This document shows, piece after piece, positions 32,661 to 46,112 of a stretch of DNA of 64,000 nt (its first letter is position 1; every line of letters begins with the position of its first letter). The position numbers and the translations under genes were made by a program. The notes under the pieces are model-generated. The model had not been told where the DNA came from. It worked only from the letters and a program-made list of their open reading frames with translations, and did not search any database. This DNA is from Saccopteryx bilineata (lineage: Eukaryota; Chordata; Mammalia; Chiroptera; Emballonuridae): contig NC_089498.1 of the NCBI RefSeq assembly GCF_036850765.1, positions 55,727,795-55,791,794 of the forward strand, given 5' to 3'.

Positions 32661-33910
32661 GCATGCCTTATGGAGACTAAGGAGTTGGGGTATTATGCAA
32701 ACAGCAGTGAGGACTCACTGAGGATTTTAAGCAGGATGGGGGTAGTTGACAAGCCTGAGCTGAATGAGCAAGACCTGTGAGAAGAGAGTACCCAAGAAAA
32801 GTGGGTGATGCATCATGATCATAGGTAATTTTAAGGCCCTGTGTGCCTAGACATTTGGGGCTATTTGCACTGTTAAAATAAATTTTGATGTAAAACATAA
32901 AATAAACATGTTACATAATGCATTTATATAATGAGACTTTTCCTAAACTCAGGTTAACAGTTTCAGCACACTTCATTTCTTGTTTGTCGGTTGTGTTTTT
33001 TGACTTCACAGAAGTAAAAAAATATCTAAATGGCATAACTTAAATTTAAATTCATAATCTTAAAAATTAAAATTCCATATTAGAGGTATGTGTTTCATTT
33101 ATAAAAGATATTTTTTCACCTGTATGTTTGCATTCAATACTTGAGATTATTGTCTAGCATGATTATGAAATAATAATTAAATAGCTGTTTATGTACATGA
33201 AAATTCAAATAGCTCATTTCCATAGTTGTTTCTTACAACCTATTATGTACGCCCTTGAGACTAATATAAATATATTGAAAATAATGTTGCACTTGACACA
33301 CAATTAGATAAACTATTAGTTCTTCTAAGTAATGATAAAACCATAATTCAATAATCCTAGTGTTGAAAAATCACTAATTCAATAATGTTAATCCCAGTTA
33401 GATTTGGGGCATGTATATTTATATTGTGCCAGACACTATGGCAAGCTAAACACGCACACACACAAACAAACACATATACACTCACTTTTGTGCATTATAA
33501 ATTTATTAATCTGATTTTATTATTCTTACCATTTTACAGATAAAGAAAATAAAGTTTAAAGTTACAAATCTTGGCATCTTGGCCAAGGTTTGTATTTGCA
33601 AAAATAAAAATAAATTAAAAAGTGATCTTAACTATGATTTTAGCAAAAATAAAAATAAAAAGTAATCTTAACTATGATCTTAACTATTCTTTATATATAT
33701 ATGAATAATTATATTACAATATCCTATTGGTTTTAATAACTGATCTTTTCCATTCATTATTCTTTTCTCTTATACTGACAATATCCTAGGTATGATAATA
33801 AATGATATTTATGTAGCTCTTAACATTTAATAAACTATTAAAAATAATACTATGAGGAATGATCTATTATTATCAATTTTTACAGATAAAGAAATTGAGA
33901 CACTGGTGAC
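32661..33910. other. unique sequence with MIR-like relics
   Basis: 33400-33600 and 33800-33910 contain the antisense MIR signature (TTCTTACCATTTTACAGATA; CAATTTTTACAGATAAAG). A short (CA)n lies near 33450. No gene. Confidence 0.5.
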
Positions 33911-33930
33911 TAAAACTTCCCTTATATTTC

Positions 33931-34314
33931 TTTTTTTTTTTTTCATTTTTCTGAAGCTGGAAACGGGGAGGCAGTCAGACAGACTCCCGCATGCACCCGA
34001 CCAGGATCCACCCGGGATCTACCCGGTATGCCCACCAGGGGGCGATGTTCTTCCCCTCTGGGGCGTCACTCTGCTGCATTCAGAACCATTCTAGCGCCTG
34101 AGGCAGAGGCAACAGAGCCATCCCCAGTGCCCAGGCCATCTTTGCTCCAATGGAGCCTCGGCTGTGGGAGGGGAAGAGAGAGACAGAGAGGAAGGAGAGG
34201 GGGAGGGGTGGAGAAGCAAATGGGTGCTTCTCCTGTGTGCCCTGGCCGGGAATCGAACCCGGGACTCCTGCACGCCAGGCCGACACTCTACCACTGAGCC
34301 AACCGGCCAGGGCT
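33931..34314 (-). mobile_element. Ves-like tRNA SINE, long type, young
   Basis: Near-consensus antisense copy with a perfect 20-bp duplication TAAAACTTCCCTTATATTTC (33911-33930, 34315-34334) and an uninterrupted T-run. GGGAATCGAACCCGGGACTC is the tRNA B-box region. The perfect duplication marks it as one of the most recent insertions here. Confidence 0.95.
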
Positions 34315-34334
34315 TAAAACTTCCCTTATATTTC

Positions 34335-34958
34335 AAAGCTAGAAATTGATGGAGCCATCATATATGAACTCAGGAAATCCTGCTTCAACATCACAGTATG
34401 CAATAATCAGTATGCTTGCTTTCAAAGCTGCTGGGTATGGCAGTCCTTGTTCTCAACTAGGTTGTTACTGTGATAGAGAAATAAGACACATACACATTAA
34501 AACTAACTAACAATGTAATACAAATATGATGGGTAAAAAATAATACCTTGCATGAATGAGAAGTGCTACTGAAATTTAGAAATGTAAAAATTCATTTCTT
34601 TCTGTATTTTTGTTTCCTTAGAGCATTTGTCTATCCTTATACATTCACATCTCATTCAACATATGTTAAATATGTTCTACTAGAGCAATTCCCTCTTGCT
34701 TAGCCTTTCTGTTCTATTCAGACCTTCCGCTGATTGAATGAGGCCTACCACATTCAGAAAAGCAATTTGCTTTATTCAATCTATCAATTTAAATATTCAA
34801 CTCATCCAAAACATTCTCACAGAAACAACCAAAATGATGTTTGACCAAACATCGGAGCACCCTGTGGCCTAGTAAGTTGACACATAAAATAACCATCATA
34901 TACTAGAATTATGCAGAACCTGAAGATGAATATAAAGTCATAAGGATGATCATATAAG
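34335..34958. other. unique sequence, no gene seen
   Basis: No frame or repeat recognised between two SINEs. Confidence 0.45.
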
Positions 34959-34970
34959 ATGAATATAATA

Positions 34971-35277
34971 GCCTAACCAGGCAGTGGCGCAGTGGATAGA
35001 GTGTCGGAACGGGATGCTGATGACCCAGGTTCAAGACCCCAAGATCACCAGCTTGAGAGTGGACTCATCTGGCTTGAGCAAAAAGCTCACCAGCTTGGAT
35101 CCAAGGTTGCTAGTTCCAGCAAGGGGTTACTCGGTCTGCTGAAGGCCCGAGGTCAAGGCATATATGAGGTGTCACAACAAAAAACTGATGATTGATGCTT
35201 CTCATCTCTCTCCGTTCCTGTCTGTCCCTGTCTATCCCTCTCTCTGACTCTCTCTCTCTCTCTGTCCCTATAAAAAA
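34971..35277 (+). mobile_element. tRNA SINE, 'GTGGCGCAGTGGATAGAG' type, young
   Basis: GCAGTGGCGCAGTGGATAGAG head, AAGCTCACCAGCTTGGATCC body, CT-rich end. Exact duplication ATGAATATAATA (34959-34970, 35278-35289). Confidence 0.92.
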
Positions 35278-35487
35278 ATGAATATAATATAAGAATAATA
35301 TGATTTAAATCATTAACTTTTGACATTCTAGAACCAACCCAACTTCTGTTTTAAACCTGTGACCTAGCTGGAGTTGTGTTTCTGTTACTTGCAGATGAAA
35401 ACTAAAAACAAAACCAAAGACAAAAGTTCTCAAACAATATAGCAAGAAATTTTGCTAATGATTTATCATTTAAAAAAGCATTAGAGG

Positions 35488-35800
35488 TTGACCAGGGGGT
35501 GGCACAGTGGATAGAGTGTCAGACTGGGACATGGAGAACTCAGGTTCGAAACCCCATGGTTACCGGCTTGAGCGGGGGCTCATCTGGTTTGAGTAAGGCT
35601 CACCAGCTTGAGCCTAAGGTCCCTGGCTCGAGCAAGAGGTCACTCAGTCTGCTGTAGCCCCCCAGTCAAGGCACATATGAGAAAGCAATCAACGAACAAC
35701 TAAGGTGCCACAATGAAGAATTGTTGCTTCTCATCCCTCTCCCTTCTTGTCTGTCTGTCCCTCTCTCTGACTCTCTCTGTCTCTGTCAAAAATAAACAAA
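35488..35800 (+). mobile_element. tRNA SINE, 'GTGGCACAGTGGATAGAG' type
   Basis: TTGACCAGGGGGTGGCACAG head, GAGTAAGGCTCACCAGCTTG body, CTCTGTCAAAAATAAACAAAC tail. No clear target duplication found. Confidence 0.86.
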
Positions 35801-37364
35801 CAACCCCCCCAACAAAAACTTAAGTTGCATCATTATTCTCATTTATTTTTTCCCCTGAACTTTCTTGAAGACTAGAGAAGAATATAAAACTCCAAATGTT
35901 TCAGGAACATTTATGAAAGATTAATATCTGTTTGTGTTTTGGTAGACAAAGACCAGGAAATTTTGCTGTGATGAAGCTATTACACATAGTATTGATGTTC
36001 ATTGATAAAATTCCATCTATAGATGGAAACATAGGAAAAATAACAATTATCAAATGGATAGTTGGTAGCTAAATATATTCTTTTGAAAGATCTTTCATCT
36101 TAGATTATAACTTTTTAAATTTTTTCGGTGGAAAAGGGTTTTTTCTTTTTTTATGCAGTGATACTTCAATAGAAATGTTTGTGTGTTCTTCACAATCTCT
36201 GCTTGACATAATAGAAGGTGAGTTATATTCTGAGCTGCCCCTTCAGTGTGTCAAAAGTTTTGTGTCCCACCCTGACAGATTTTTCTGAGACCAACTATTT
36301 TCAGTCATTTTGCTGAAAGGTTTATTGTTCAACAGGTGTCACTGGAAATTTCAACCAATAAGGTTAAGTGAGTTCTTTCCTAGAGATGATGCTGAGTACA
36401 ATTGAGCCATCTGCTGACTTGAGGACAGAGAAGATCTGAAGTGCTGAGAGTTACAAAAACACAGTTTCAGGGAGCCATTATTGCCAGGGGCTGCTGTCAC
36501 TTTTGAAGTAGATATTGGGAACTATCGATACCTGCAGATACTCAAAGCCATCATTATGTACCCCCAGGACAGAATGAGTAAAAATCAGCCACACCGACAT
36601 ACTCTTGCCCAACCTTTGTGACTGCTGAAGTAGGAGCCGCAAATAAAGGAGTTGCTTTGCTCCTTTCTGTCACCCACGGTACATATTGCTAAACTTTAAA
36701 ACATGTTTTCTTGCTGAGTACAGATACGATTTCATAATTTATCTCAATGAAAGTCACTAAATATCACTTGTAAATAACACCAAATATAAACACTATTTTA
36801 TACTACTGGCCTTAGGCTAATATAGTGTGTACAGGTAATTAAGCTGTTGCTTCTCTGCTGCCAACACTGTTCATACATTTCTTTGTGATGCTGGAGTTGA
36901 AACTCCACAAACCACATTTTTGCTCAATAGCCTCCATCTATTGTAAGGATGGGGTAGGAAGCTGGCAAGGATGAAAGCATAGATGGGTATTCTACTTGTT
37001 TGCTTTCTGTTCCTATCCATTGCACCTTATATCATATTGCTTCTAATACCTTCTGTTTACATGTTTTTCAACCTTCACAGAATCAGTCTTAACACACCCT
37101 GCCTCCCCCAATTCTATCATAGAATCAGTTCTTCCTGGGTATCTTCCTCGAAGTTATGGGTTCTATTTCCTCAGGGTGACTTCCTAAAACTGAGAAACAT
37201 CAAGTGGCTCCCTCTATCAAAGGTACGAGTATCAGGTCTGCAGAATTTCTATTCTAAGCCCACCCAATCTATAATTCTTATCAACTCCAGTTGTTTCTTT
37301 AGCCTTAGGTAGTAGCTGATTCCTCGAGTATTGATCATTTTGTTATTTTATTATATTAATAGTA
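35801..37364. other. unique sequence with a possible old LTR
   Basis: 36230-36690 has a run ending in GCCGCAAATAAAGGAGTTGC then TTTCTGTCACCCACGGTACA, reminiscent of LTR R/U5 with an AATAAA signal. I could not define its ends or a target duplication. No coding frame with recognisable content (a 109-codon frame at 36983 is featureless). Confidence 0.4.
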
Positions 37365-37515
37365 TTAGTTATTGAGCTCCTGTGATGTGCCAGGAGTTAG
37401 TATGTATAGTTCTTAAAACAATGCTATGTAAAAAATCCTATTATTATTCTTATTTTAAAGTTGAAAAAATAAACAAAAAGTAGCAATTTCACTTGCCAAT
37501 GGTAGAATCTAAGTC
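37365..37515 (-). repeat. MIR relic
   Basis: TTATTGAGCTCCTGTGATGTGCCAGG-like end and TTATTCTTATTTTAAAGTTG...CACTTGCC match the antisense MIR pattern. Confidence 0.6.
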
Positions 37516-37731
37516 ATAGGGAACCAGCCTTAGGAATAGCAGGGGGAAGAGTTAAAAGTGAAGGTTTACCTTCTCAGGTACCTATAGAAATTTCTATTAT
37601 CCCAGAATCACTTTTCTGGTAAAAACAAAAAATCAATCAAACGAACCTGTGGATGACATAGGGAACATGATCTCATAATATCTTTTTCATTGAATAGACA
37701 GACATAATATATATTCAAAAATACTAAATTT

Positions 37732-38100
37732 GCCCTGGCTGGTTGGCTCAGCAGTAGAGCATCAGCTCGGCATGTGGATGTCTTGGGTTTGATTCTCAGT
37801 CAGAGCGCACAGGAGAAGCAAACATCTGCTTCTCTACCCCTCTACCTTCTCTCTCTTTCTCTTTTCTCCTCCCACAGCCATGGCTCAGTTGGAGCAAGTT
37901 GGCCTCAGGCACTAAGCATGGCTCTATGGCCTTGCCTCAGGAGCTAAAATAGCTCAGTGGCCGAGCAATGAAGCAATGGTCCCAGATGGGCAGAGCACCG
38001 TCCCATAGGCGGCTTGCCTGGGGGATCCCAGTAGGTGTACATAAGGGAGTCTGTCTCTCTGCCTTCTCATTTCTAACTTAAGAAAAAAAATATTTAAAAA
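37732..38100 (+). mobile_element. Ves-like tRNA SINE, long type, old
   Basis: GCCCTGGCTGGTTGGCTCAG head, GGGTTTGATTCTCAG, CTGGGGGATCCCAG. Flanked by AAATACTAA on both sides. Confidence 0.87.
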
Positions 38101-38499
38101 GAAATACTAATTATATTGGATGTTTCAGAAGTGTTGGACCTGATGTCTATTTCAGAGTATAGCTTGAGATAAAGATGAGGCTTAAATTCAATTAAAAAGA
38201 ATAATCTTAGTTGTGGCTAACTTTGCTCTACCCAAAGCTTCTTATTCTTAAAGTCCTCTGTTTTTTTTTTTTTTCCTGTGGCTTTTTTTTAAGTCAGTTG
38301 GTTGGAATATGCTATACATTTAAAATATAAAAACCCTTTGTTGAATCTCAGAAAAATTATACTTTGGAAATGAATTATCTTTTTAATACTTATAAGTGTA
38401 TTATTAATGTCTTTAATGAGTACTTTCTTTTTCCCTCAGTGAGTCCTTTCTGAAAAAGAACACCAGTGATGTTCATTCTACTTATACTTTGATAGTATA

Positions 38500-39004
38500 A
38501 AATCCTATTAAGTGAGGAATACCATGGAGAAGGATCAATTCAAGGTCTACAAGTCACTGTTACTGACTCCAGAAAATACATGTTAGGCATGCTAGACAGT
38601 CCTAAGGGGAGGAAAAGGGGAGAGGAGAAACAAAGGGGGTACCTTACCCACTGAATGAGGGAGTCATCAGTCCTGAGTCTGTACAAAACAAGATAACATG
38701 CTGTCCCAACAGTTACAAGAGAAACTGCAAATGGCAACCTTGAAATTTTATCAGTCCTGCTAACAAGGATACAAACCCTTGACATTTACAGCTAAGAGTG
38801 TATAATTCCTCAGACCCCAACAGGCCTGTGCTCAAACTAGCTGAGTTTGCCCGCTTGTGTCTTATGCCAAGTATATAGCTGTGTTTAATAAACTGCTTGT
38901 TTTGCTTTAACACTGCACTATCTCTCAACTGAATTCTTTCTCGTGAAAGTGACAAGAAGAGAGGAGGAGAAGCCCCCCTTGGACTTGGGTCTTCTCTGGT
39001 GACA
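38500..39004 (+). repeat. probable LTR (gammaretrovirus-like ERV)
   Basis: GTTTAATAAACTGCTTGTTTTGC carries an AATAAA signal and is followed by a U5-like region ending ...CTTCTCTGGTGACA, the layout of class I LTRs. The left edge is uncertain and I could not confirm a 4-bp duplication. Confidence 0.5.
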
Positions 39005-39139
39005 GTATGATGTATGAAAGCTGAAGAGTTCCTAGCTTCAGAGATTAAACTGAGTCAGATATATACATCTTTTTATAGTCCCCAAAATATCCTGCATAGG
39101 ATCATTATGTAACTTTTAATAGTATAGCAATAGAAAATG

Positions 39140-39350
39140 TTTACTGAGCACTCAGACTGTAGTAGTTGTGTTAAATATGAATCATCTTTAATTCTTAAAA
39201 TTATGTGAGATAGGTACTATGCTATCTATATTCCACCAAATAAGAAACCTGAGATTTAGAAAAAATAAACAATTGTTAAAGATCAGAGATGAAGAATAAA
39301 CAAATCAGTAAGCTCAAAACTCTCCACTGCCACACTGTGATATTCCTCTT
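39140..39350 (-). repeat. MIR relic
   Basis: TTACTGAGCACTCAGACTGT ... AATAAGAAACCTGAGATTTAG fits antisense MIR. Confidence 0.55.
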
Positions 39351-40097
39351 TGAAAATAACTGCCCTGGGATTAAATTGATTCCATGATTTTTAGAATGAC
39401 AACATAAAAATGTCCAAAAGAAAATAGTTTTTCTCCTATTTTGGAAACCACTGTCTGTTCTTTCTCTGGTTAAAAAGTTTATTGAAAGGTTAGATACCTT
39501 GGATATTCTCAGATCTTATTTGCATGCACAACAAGCATTCAGAATCATGGTTGAAAAGTACGATTTCAAAAAACAGTATAGGTACAACATACAAAGAGAT
39601 AGTAAAGGGAAATTTTTTAAAACTACATAAAAAATGTTACTTATACTAAAAAATTATATTATAATAAATTATAATTTATTATGTGAAATACTATTTTGTT
39701 TATTTTTACTTATTTATTTCTATTTAGAGAATTAAATTGAACAGGGTAACATTGTTCAATAAGAGTACATAGGTTTCAGGTAAATATCCCTATAACATTT
39801 GAACTGTTGGTTGTGTTGTGTAACCATCACCCAAAGTCAAATCACTCTCTGTCACTGCATGTATGTCTCTATTTACTCCCTTCCCGCACAATCCTCCCTC
39901 ATAACTCCTGTTCTCTGGTAATCATTTCATTTTTATCAATGTCCATGAGTCTCCGTTTTATATCCTACCTATGTATAAAATCAGATAGTTCTTAGCTTAC
40001 ATGATGTACGTATTTCACTCATATAATGTTCTCAAGGTCCATCCATGTTGTTCTAAATGCACTCTGTCATCATTTCCTATGGCTGAGTAGTATTCCA

Positions 40098-40900
40098 TTC
40101 TTTTTTTTTATAAATAAATTTTTATTAATGTTAATAGGGTGACATTAATAAATCAGGGTACATATATTCAAAGAAAATATGTCCAGGTTATCTTGTCATT
40201 CAATTAAGTTGCATACCCATCACCCAAAGTCAGATTGTCCTCTATTACCTTCTATCTAGTTTTCTTTGTGCCCCTCCCCCCAGTAACCACCACACTCTTG
40301 TCCATGACTCTTAGTCTTGTTTTTATGTCCCACCAATGTATGGAATCATGTAGTTCTTGGTTTTTTCTGATTTACTATTTCACTCTGTATAATGTTATCA
40401 AGATCCAACCATTTTGTTGTAAATGATCCGATGTCATCATTTCTTATGGCTGAGTAGTATTCCATAGTGTATATGTGCCACATCTTCTTTATTCAGTCTT
40501 CTATTGAAGGGTTTTTTGGCTGTTTCCATGTCTTGGCCACTGTGAACAATGCTGCAATGAATATGGGGCTACATGGGTCTTTATGTATCAATGTTTCTGA
40601 GTTTTGGGGGTATATACCCAGTAGAGGGGTTGCTGGGTCATATGGTAGTTCTATTTTCAGTTTTTTGAGGAACCACCATACTTTCTTCCATAATGGTTGT
40701 ACTACTTTACATTCCCACCAATAGTGAATGAGGGTTCCTTTTTTTTCACAGCCTTTCCAACATTTGCTATTACCTGTCTTGTTGATAATAGCTAATCTAA
40801 CAGGTGTGAGGTGGTATCTCATTGTAGTTTTTATTTGCATTTCCCTAATAACTAATGAAGATGAGCATCTTTTCATATATCTGTTGGCCATTTGTATTCC
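40098..40900 (-). mobile_element. 5'-truncated L1 inside the old L1
   Basis: Begins on the plus strand with a T-run, then the same 3' UTR as the young L1 at 46714 (GGGTGACATTAATAAATCAGG), then the ORF2 C-terminus. It is flanked by GTATTCCATT-like sequence at both ends (ahead of 40100 and near 40895). About 0.8 kb. Confidence 0.8.
40493..40891 (-). pseudogene. L1 ORF2 C-terminal fragment
   Basis: 132 open codons including [18 protein letters not shown], the L1 ORF2 Cys-rich motif, and [18 protein letters not shown]. Truncated at the 5' end, with a frameshift before the normal C-terminus. Confidence 0.8.
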
Positions 40901-41935
40901 ATTTTATATATGTACTACATCTTCTTTACCCAATCCTCTATAGAGGAACACTTTCACTGTTTCCATGTCTTGGCCCATGTGAATAGTGCTGCAATGAACA
41001 TGGGGATACAATTGCCTTTACATACCAATGTTTTTAATTTGTTTTGGGTTGATACATAGTAGAGGAATTGGTGGGTCATATGGTTATTCTATTGCTGTTT
41101 TTTTGAGGAACCACAATACTTTCTTCCATAATGGCTCTGCCAGTTTATGTTACCACCACAGTGAATGAGGGTTTCTTTTTCTCCACAGCCTCTCCAACAC
41201 TTGTTATTACATGTCTTGTTGATAATAGCCAATCTAATAGGTATGAGGTGGAATTTTATTTTAGTTTTGATTTACATTTCTCTAATAGCTAATGAAAATG
41301 AGCTTTTTTTTCATATATCATTTGTATGTCTTCTGAGGAAAGTGTCTGATCAGATCCCCTCCTCAACTTTAATTAGATCATTTGCTTGTTTGCTGCTAAG
41401 CTTTATGATATATATTGATATTGACCACTTATCAGAGCTGTTTATGCAAATATCTTCTCCCATTGGGTTTGCTGTCTTTTGTGTTGTTGTCAGTTTCTTC
41501 GACTGTGCAGAAGGTTTTTAGTTTGATATATTCCCATTCATTTTCATTGCCTCTACTTCCCTTGACTTTGGGATCAAATTTATAAATTGTTCTCTATGAC
41601 TAAGGTCCTTAAGTCTAGTATCTATGTGTTCTTTCACATAATTTATTGTTTCAGATCTTATATTTAGGTCTTTGATTTTGTTTGAACTTATTTTCATTCA
41701 TGAGGACACACTAGTCAAGTTTTATTCTTTTGCATGTCACTTTTCAATTTTCCTAGCATCATTTATTGAAGAGGCTTTCTTTTCTTCTTTATGTGATTTT
41801 GGCTCCTTTGTCAAAGAGTATTTGTCCATATATATGTGGTTTTATTTTTGGACTCTGAATTCTGTTTCAGAGGTCTATACGTTGGTTTTGATTATTGTGG
41901 CTCTGTAGTATAAGTTGATGTCAGGTATTCTTCTT

Positions 41936-42207
41936 CTTATTCTTCTTTTTTTTTGTGTGAGAGGAAAGAATAAGATGGAGAGAGAGAAACTCCTGCATTT
42001 TCCCCAATCGATATTCACCCAGGAACCCCTCAAACCAATCGAGTCACTGGCTGTGAGAGCTGAAAGCAGAGAGAATGCAGAGAGGGACGGTAGGAGAAAG
42101 AAGCAGATGGTCACTTCTCATGTGTGCCCTAACTGGGATCAAATCTGGAACATCTGCAGGCAGGGCTGACTTTATCCAATCTATCCACTGAGCAAAATGG
42201 CCAGGGT
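41936..42207 (-). mobile_element. tRNA SINE, old
   Basis: Antisense copy (CCAATCGATATTCACCCAGG, GGGATCAAATCTGGAACATC, CAAAATGGCCAGGG) in the old L1 ORF2. Same ~280-bp layout as 25892-26170. Confidence 0.8.
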
Positions 42208-42863
42208 TCAGCTTCACTCTATTTTCTCATGATTGCTTTGCCTATTTAGGTTTCCATATGGTTTCATACAAACCTGGTGACTTTTTGTTTTATTTCTTCA
42301 AAAAAATGACATTTGAGTTTTAATGGGCATTGTACTAAATCTATATATTGATTTAGACATTATGACTATTTTAACTATGAAGATTCTTCCAATCCATGAA
42401 CATGAGATATTTTATTTTATTGTTTCTTATTTCAATTTCTTTCAATAATGCTTTGTAGTTTTCAGTATATAGGCCCTTCAATTCTTTTGTTAAGTTTATT
42501 CCTAGGTATTTTATTTCTTTGTTTTAATTTAAAAGGAATCGCTCTTTTGAGTTCATTTTCTGAATTTCAACTTTTGCATATAGGAAAGCAATAGATTTTT
42601 ATATATTGATGTTGTAACCTGCAACTTAACTGTATTGGTTTCTATTTCTAATAGTTTTTCAGTGAAGTATTTGGGGCTTTCTAAATACAGGTCTATGTCA
42701 TCTGCAAAAAATGATACTGTTACTTCTTCTTTTCTAATATAGATGTCTTATATTTCTTTCTCTTGCCTGGTTGCTCTAGCTCAAACTTCCAGAACTATGT
42801 TGAATAGGAGTGGAGAAAGTGGGTAGCCTTATCTTGGTCCTGATTTTAGGGGAAAAGCCTTAA

Positions 42864-43048
42864 TTTTTTTTTTATTTTTTTAATTTATTCATTTTAGAGA
42901 GGAGAGAGAGAGAGAGAGAGAGGAGAGAGAGGAGCTGGAAGCATCAACTCCCATATGTGCCTTGACCAGGCAAGCCCAGGGTTTTGAACCGGCGACCTCA
43001 GCATTTCCAGGTCGACGCTTTATCCACTGCACCACCACAGGTCAGGCC
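42864..43048 (-). mobile_element. short tRNA SINE with GA tract
   Basis: T-rich end, (GA)n, CAAGCCCAGGGTTTTGAACC, GTCGACGCTTTATCCACTGC and CACCACAGGTCAGGC. In the old L1 ORF2. Confidence 0.85.
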
Positions 43049-43994
43049 AAGCCTTCATTTTTTAATCATTTAATGCCTTTTCTGTATTTATTGATAGAAT
43101 CATATGGTTTTTGTTCTTTGTTTTGTTGAAGTAGTGTATTAAATTCATTGATTTACATATGTTGAACTATCCTTGTGCTTCTGGAATGAATCCCACTTGG
43201 TCATGATATATTATTTTTTTAAGGTATTGTTGTATTTGATTTGCTAGTATTTTGTTTGAGATTTTTGCATCTGCATTTATTTGAGATATTGGTCTATAGT
43301 TTTCTCTTTTGTGTTGTCTTTGCCAGGTGTTAGTATGAGTGTTATATTGGCCTCATAAAATTTGTTAGGGATATAGCTTCTATTTTTTGGAAGACTTTGC
43401 AAAGGATAGGTACCAAATCTTTTCGGAATGTTTGGTAGAATTCACTAGTATAGCCATCTGGTTCAGGATTTCTATTTTGGGGGAGGTTTTTGATAGTTAT
43501 TTCTATTTCCTCCACGATTATGGGCTTATTTATATTTTCTACTTTTTCATGACTCAGTCTAGAAAGATTGTCTAGTTATAGAAACTCCTCTATTTCTTCT
43601 AGATTGTTCAAGTTGGTGGCATATAATCTTTCATAGCATTCTAGTATGATCCTTTTTATATCTATGAGGTCTGTGGTAATTTCTCCACTTTCATTTCAGA
43701 TTTTGTTTATATGAGTTCTTTCTCTTTGTTTTTTAGAAAGTCTAGCCAGAAGGTTGTCAATTTTATTGCCTTTTTAAAGAACAATCTCTTTGTTTTGTTA
43801 ATTTCTTTCTATAGTTCTTTTCTTCTCTATTTCATTAATTTCTGCTTTAACTTTTACTATTTCTTTTCTTCTACTGACATTGGTTTCTTTGTTCTCTTTT
43901 TTCTAGCTCTTAAAATATATTAAGCTTCCTGTAAATTTCTCTTGTTTCTTGGCATAAGCCTGTAATGATATAAACTTCCCTCTTATTACTGATT

Positions 43995-44896
43995 TCACTG
44001 CATCCCAAAAATTTTGAAATGTCTTGTTGTCATTTTTATTTGCCTGTATATATCTTCTGATCTCTGCTTTGATTTCTTCTTTGACCAGTCATTTTTTAGA
44101 AGTATGTTGTTTAATTTCCACATTCTTGTCGGGTTTTTATTTACCTCCTTTTTGCACTGGAATTCTAATTTCAAAGCCTTATAGTCAGAAAATATGTTTG
44201 GTATAATTTTCACCTTCCTGAATTTGTTGATGTTAGTTTTGTGGCCCAACATATTCTATCCTTGAGAATGTTTCATGCACACTAGAAAAGAGTGTATAAA
44301 CTGATATTCTAAGAGGAAATGTCCTGTAAATGTCTATTATGTCCATTTGAACCAGTGTGTTGTTTAAGGTGGATAGTTCTTTCTTTGTTTTTTGTTTGGA
44401 TGATCTATCTAAAGCTATCAGTAGTGGTCAATCTAAAGCTGTTTGTTTGGATGATTTATGTAAAGCCAATAATCATTGCATTTTTCTCTGGTTTTTTATA
44501 TATGAGTAGGTAGATGTCTTATATATTTTGGTGTTCCCTGATTTAGTGTACATATATATATTGAGAATTACATCTTCTTGATACAAGGTCTCCTTTATCA
44601 TTATGAAATGTTCATCTTTGTCTATTGTTAACGTTGTTGTCTTGAAGTCAGCATTGTCAGATATGAGTTATGGCTACAGTACCTTACTTTGAAGATTATT
44701 TGCTTGGATAATTGATTTTCAATGTTTTACTTTGAGTCTACTTTTGTCCTTGCAGCTTAGATGTGTCTCTTAAAGACAGCATATGGTTGGGTTTTGCTTT
44801 TTTGATTCGATCTGCTACCCTGTTTCTCTTTATTGGTGAGTTCATTCCATTTATATTTAGTATAATTATTGATACATAAAGATTTCCTATAGACAT
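43995..44896 (-). pseudogene. old L1 ORF2, endonuclease region
   Basis: The minus strand reads endonuclease-type pieces such as MLGHKTNINKFRKVKIIPN, FSDYKALKLEF and [11 protein letters not shown] homologues (43995-44252). Upstream sequence back to the ATG near 44896 is collinear with the young L1 but full of stops. Confidence 0.7.
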
Positions 44897-45232
44897 TTTA
44901 TGTTTTGTTTTCTGGTAGCTCTCTGTCTCATTTGATCCTTCTCTTTTGTGTTTCTGTCTGTTGTTTTAGTTTGGTGGTATTCATACTTCTTTCTTCTATT
45001 TCTTTTTTTTTAAGCAATTTGTTTCAATAGTGGTTTTGTCATGGATGATTATCATTAGGTTATTAAGAGAAAAATTGTCATATGTCTTATGAGTCCTTCT
45101 GCACTCCATCCTGCTTTGCTACTGCAGTTCTTCATTCTCTACCTTTTTATGTTATTGTTACTAAAGATTATTGTTGTTTTTATGGTGACCTTGTGGGAAC
45201 TTTTAATTGTAGCTTTGATTTGTTTTGTTCTT

Positions 45233-45261
45233 TTTTTTAAATTCATTTTAGAGAGGAGAGG

Positions 45262-45307
<46 letters not shown>

Positions 45308-45444
45308 GCAGAGAGAGAAGTGGGGGAGGAGCTGGAAGCATCAACTCCCATATGTGCCTTGACCAGGCAAACCCAGGGTTTCGAACTGGTGACCTCAGCA
45401 TTTCCAGGTCAACGCTTTATCCACTGTGCCACCACAGGTCAGGC
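45233..45444 (-). mobile_element. short tRNA SINE with long GA tract
   Basis: Contains ~50 bases of GA repeats, then TATGTGCCTTGACCAGGCAA and CCACCACAGGTCAGGC. Exact duplication TGTTTTGTTCTT (45221-45232, 45445-45456). In the old L1, near the ORF1/ORF2 junction. Confidence 0.9.
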
Positions 45445-45564
45445 TGTTTTGTTCTTTGTATATGGCCAAATAACTCCTTTGAGTATTTCTTGCAGTGGGA
45501 GTTTTATGATGATAAATTTTCTCAGCTTCTGTATGTCTGTAAAAGTTTTTATTTCTTCTTCCTA

Positions 45565-45932
45565 TTTTTTTTTTCATTTTTCCAAAGCTGGAAACGGGCA
45601 GGCAGTCAGACAGACTCCCGCATGCTCCCGACTGGGATCCACCCAGCATGCCCACCAGGGGGCGATACTCTGCCTCTCTGGGGCGTCGCTCTGTTGCAAC
45701 CAGAGCCATTCTAGCGCCTGAGGCAGAGGCCACAGAGCCATCCTCAGCGCCTGGGCCATCTTTGCTCCAATGGAGCCTTGGCTGCAGGAGGGGAAGAGAG
45801 AGACAGAGAGGAAGGAGAGGGGGAGGGGTGGAGAAGCAGATGGGCACTTCTCCTGTGTGCCCTGGCTGGGAATCGAACCCAGGACTCCTGCACGCCAGGC
45901 AGACACTCTACCACTGAGCAACCAGCCAGGGC
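45565..45932 (-). mobile_element. Ves-like tRNA SINE, long type
   Basis: Antisense near-consensus copy. Flanks TATTTCTTCTTCCTA / TATTTCTTCCTCCTA differ at one base. Inserted in the old L1 ORF1 region. Confidence 0.92.
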
Positions 45933-46112
45933 CTATTTCTTCCTCCTATTTGAAGGATAACTTTGATTAATATAGTAATCTTGCTGGTAATTCCTCTTTC
46001 AGTACTTTGAAGGTGTAGGTCCACTCTCTTCTGGCTTTTACAGTTTCTTCTGAGAAGTCCAATGATAACATAATGGGCCTTTCTTTATATACAATGTTTT
46101 TCTTTTCCCTGC

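Noticed and set aside
36983..37312. 109-codon plus-strand frame as a gene
   Set aside because: Hydrophobic, low-information frame in AT-rich DNA near a MIR relic; no homology recognised and no supporting signals.
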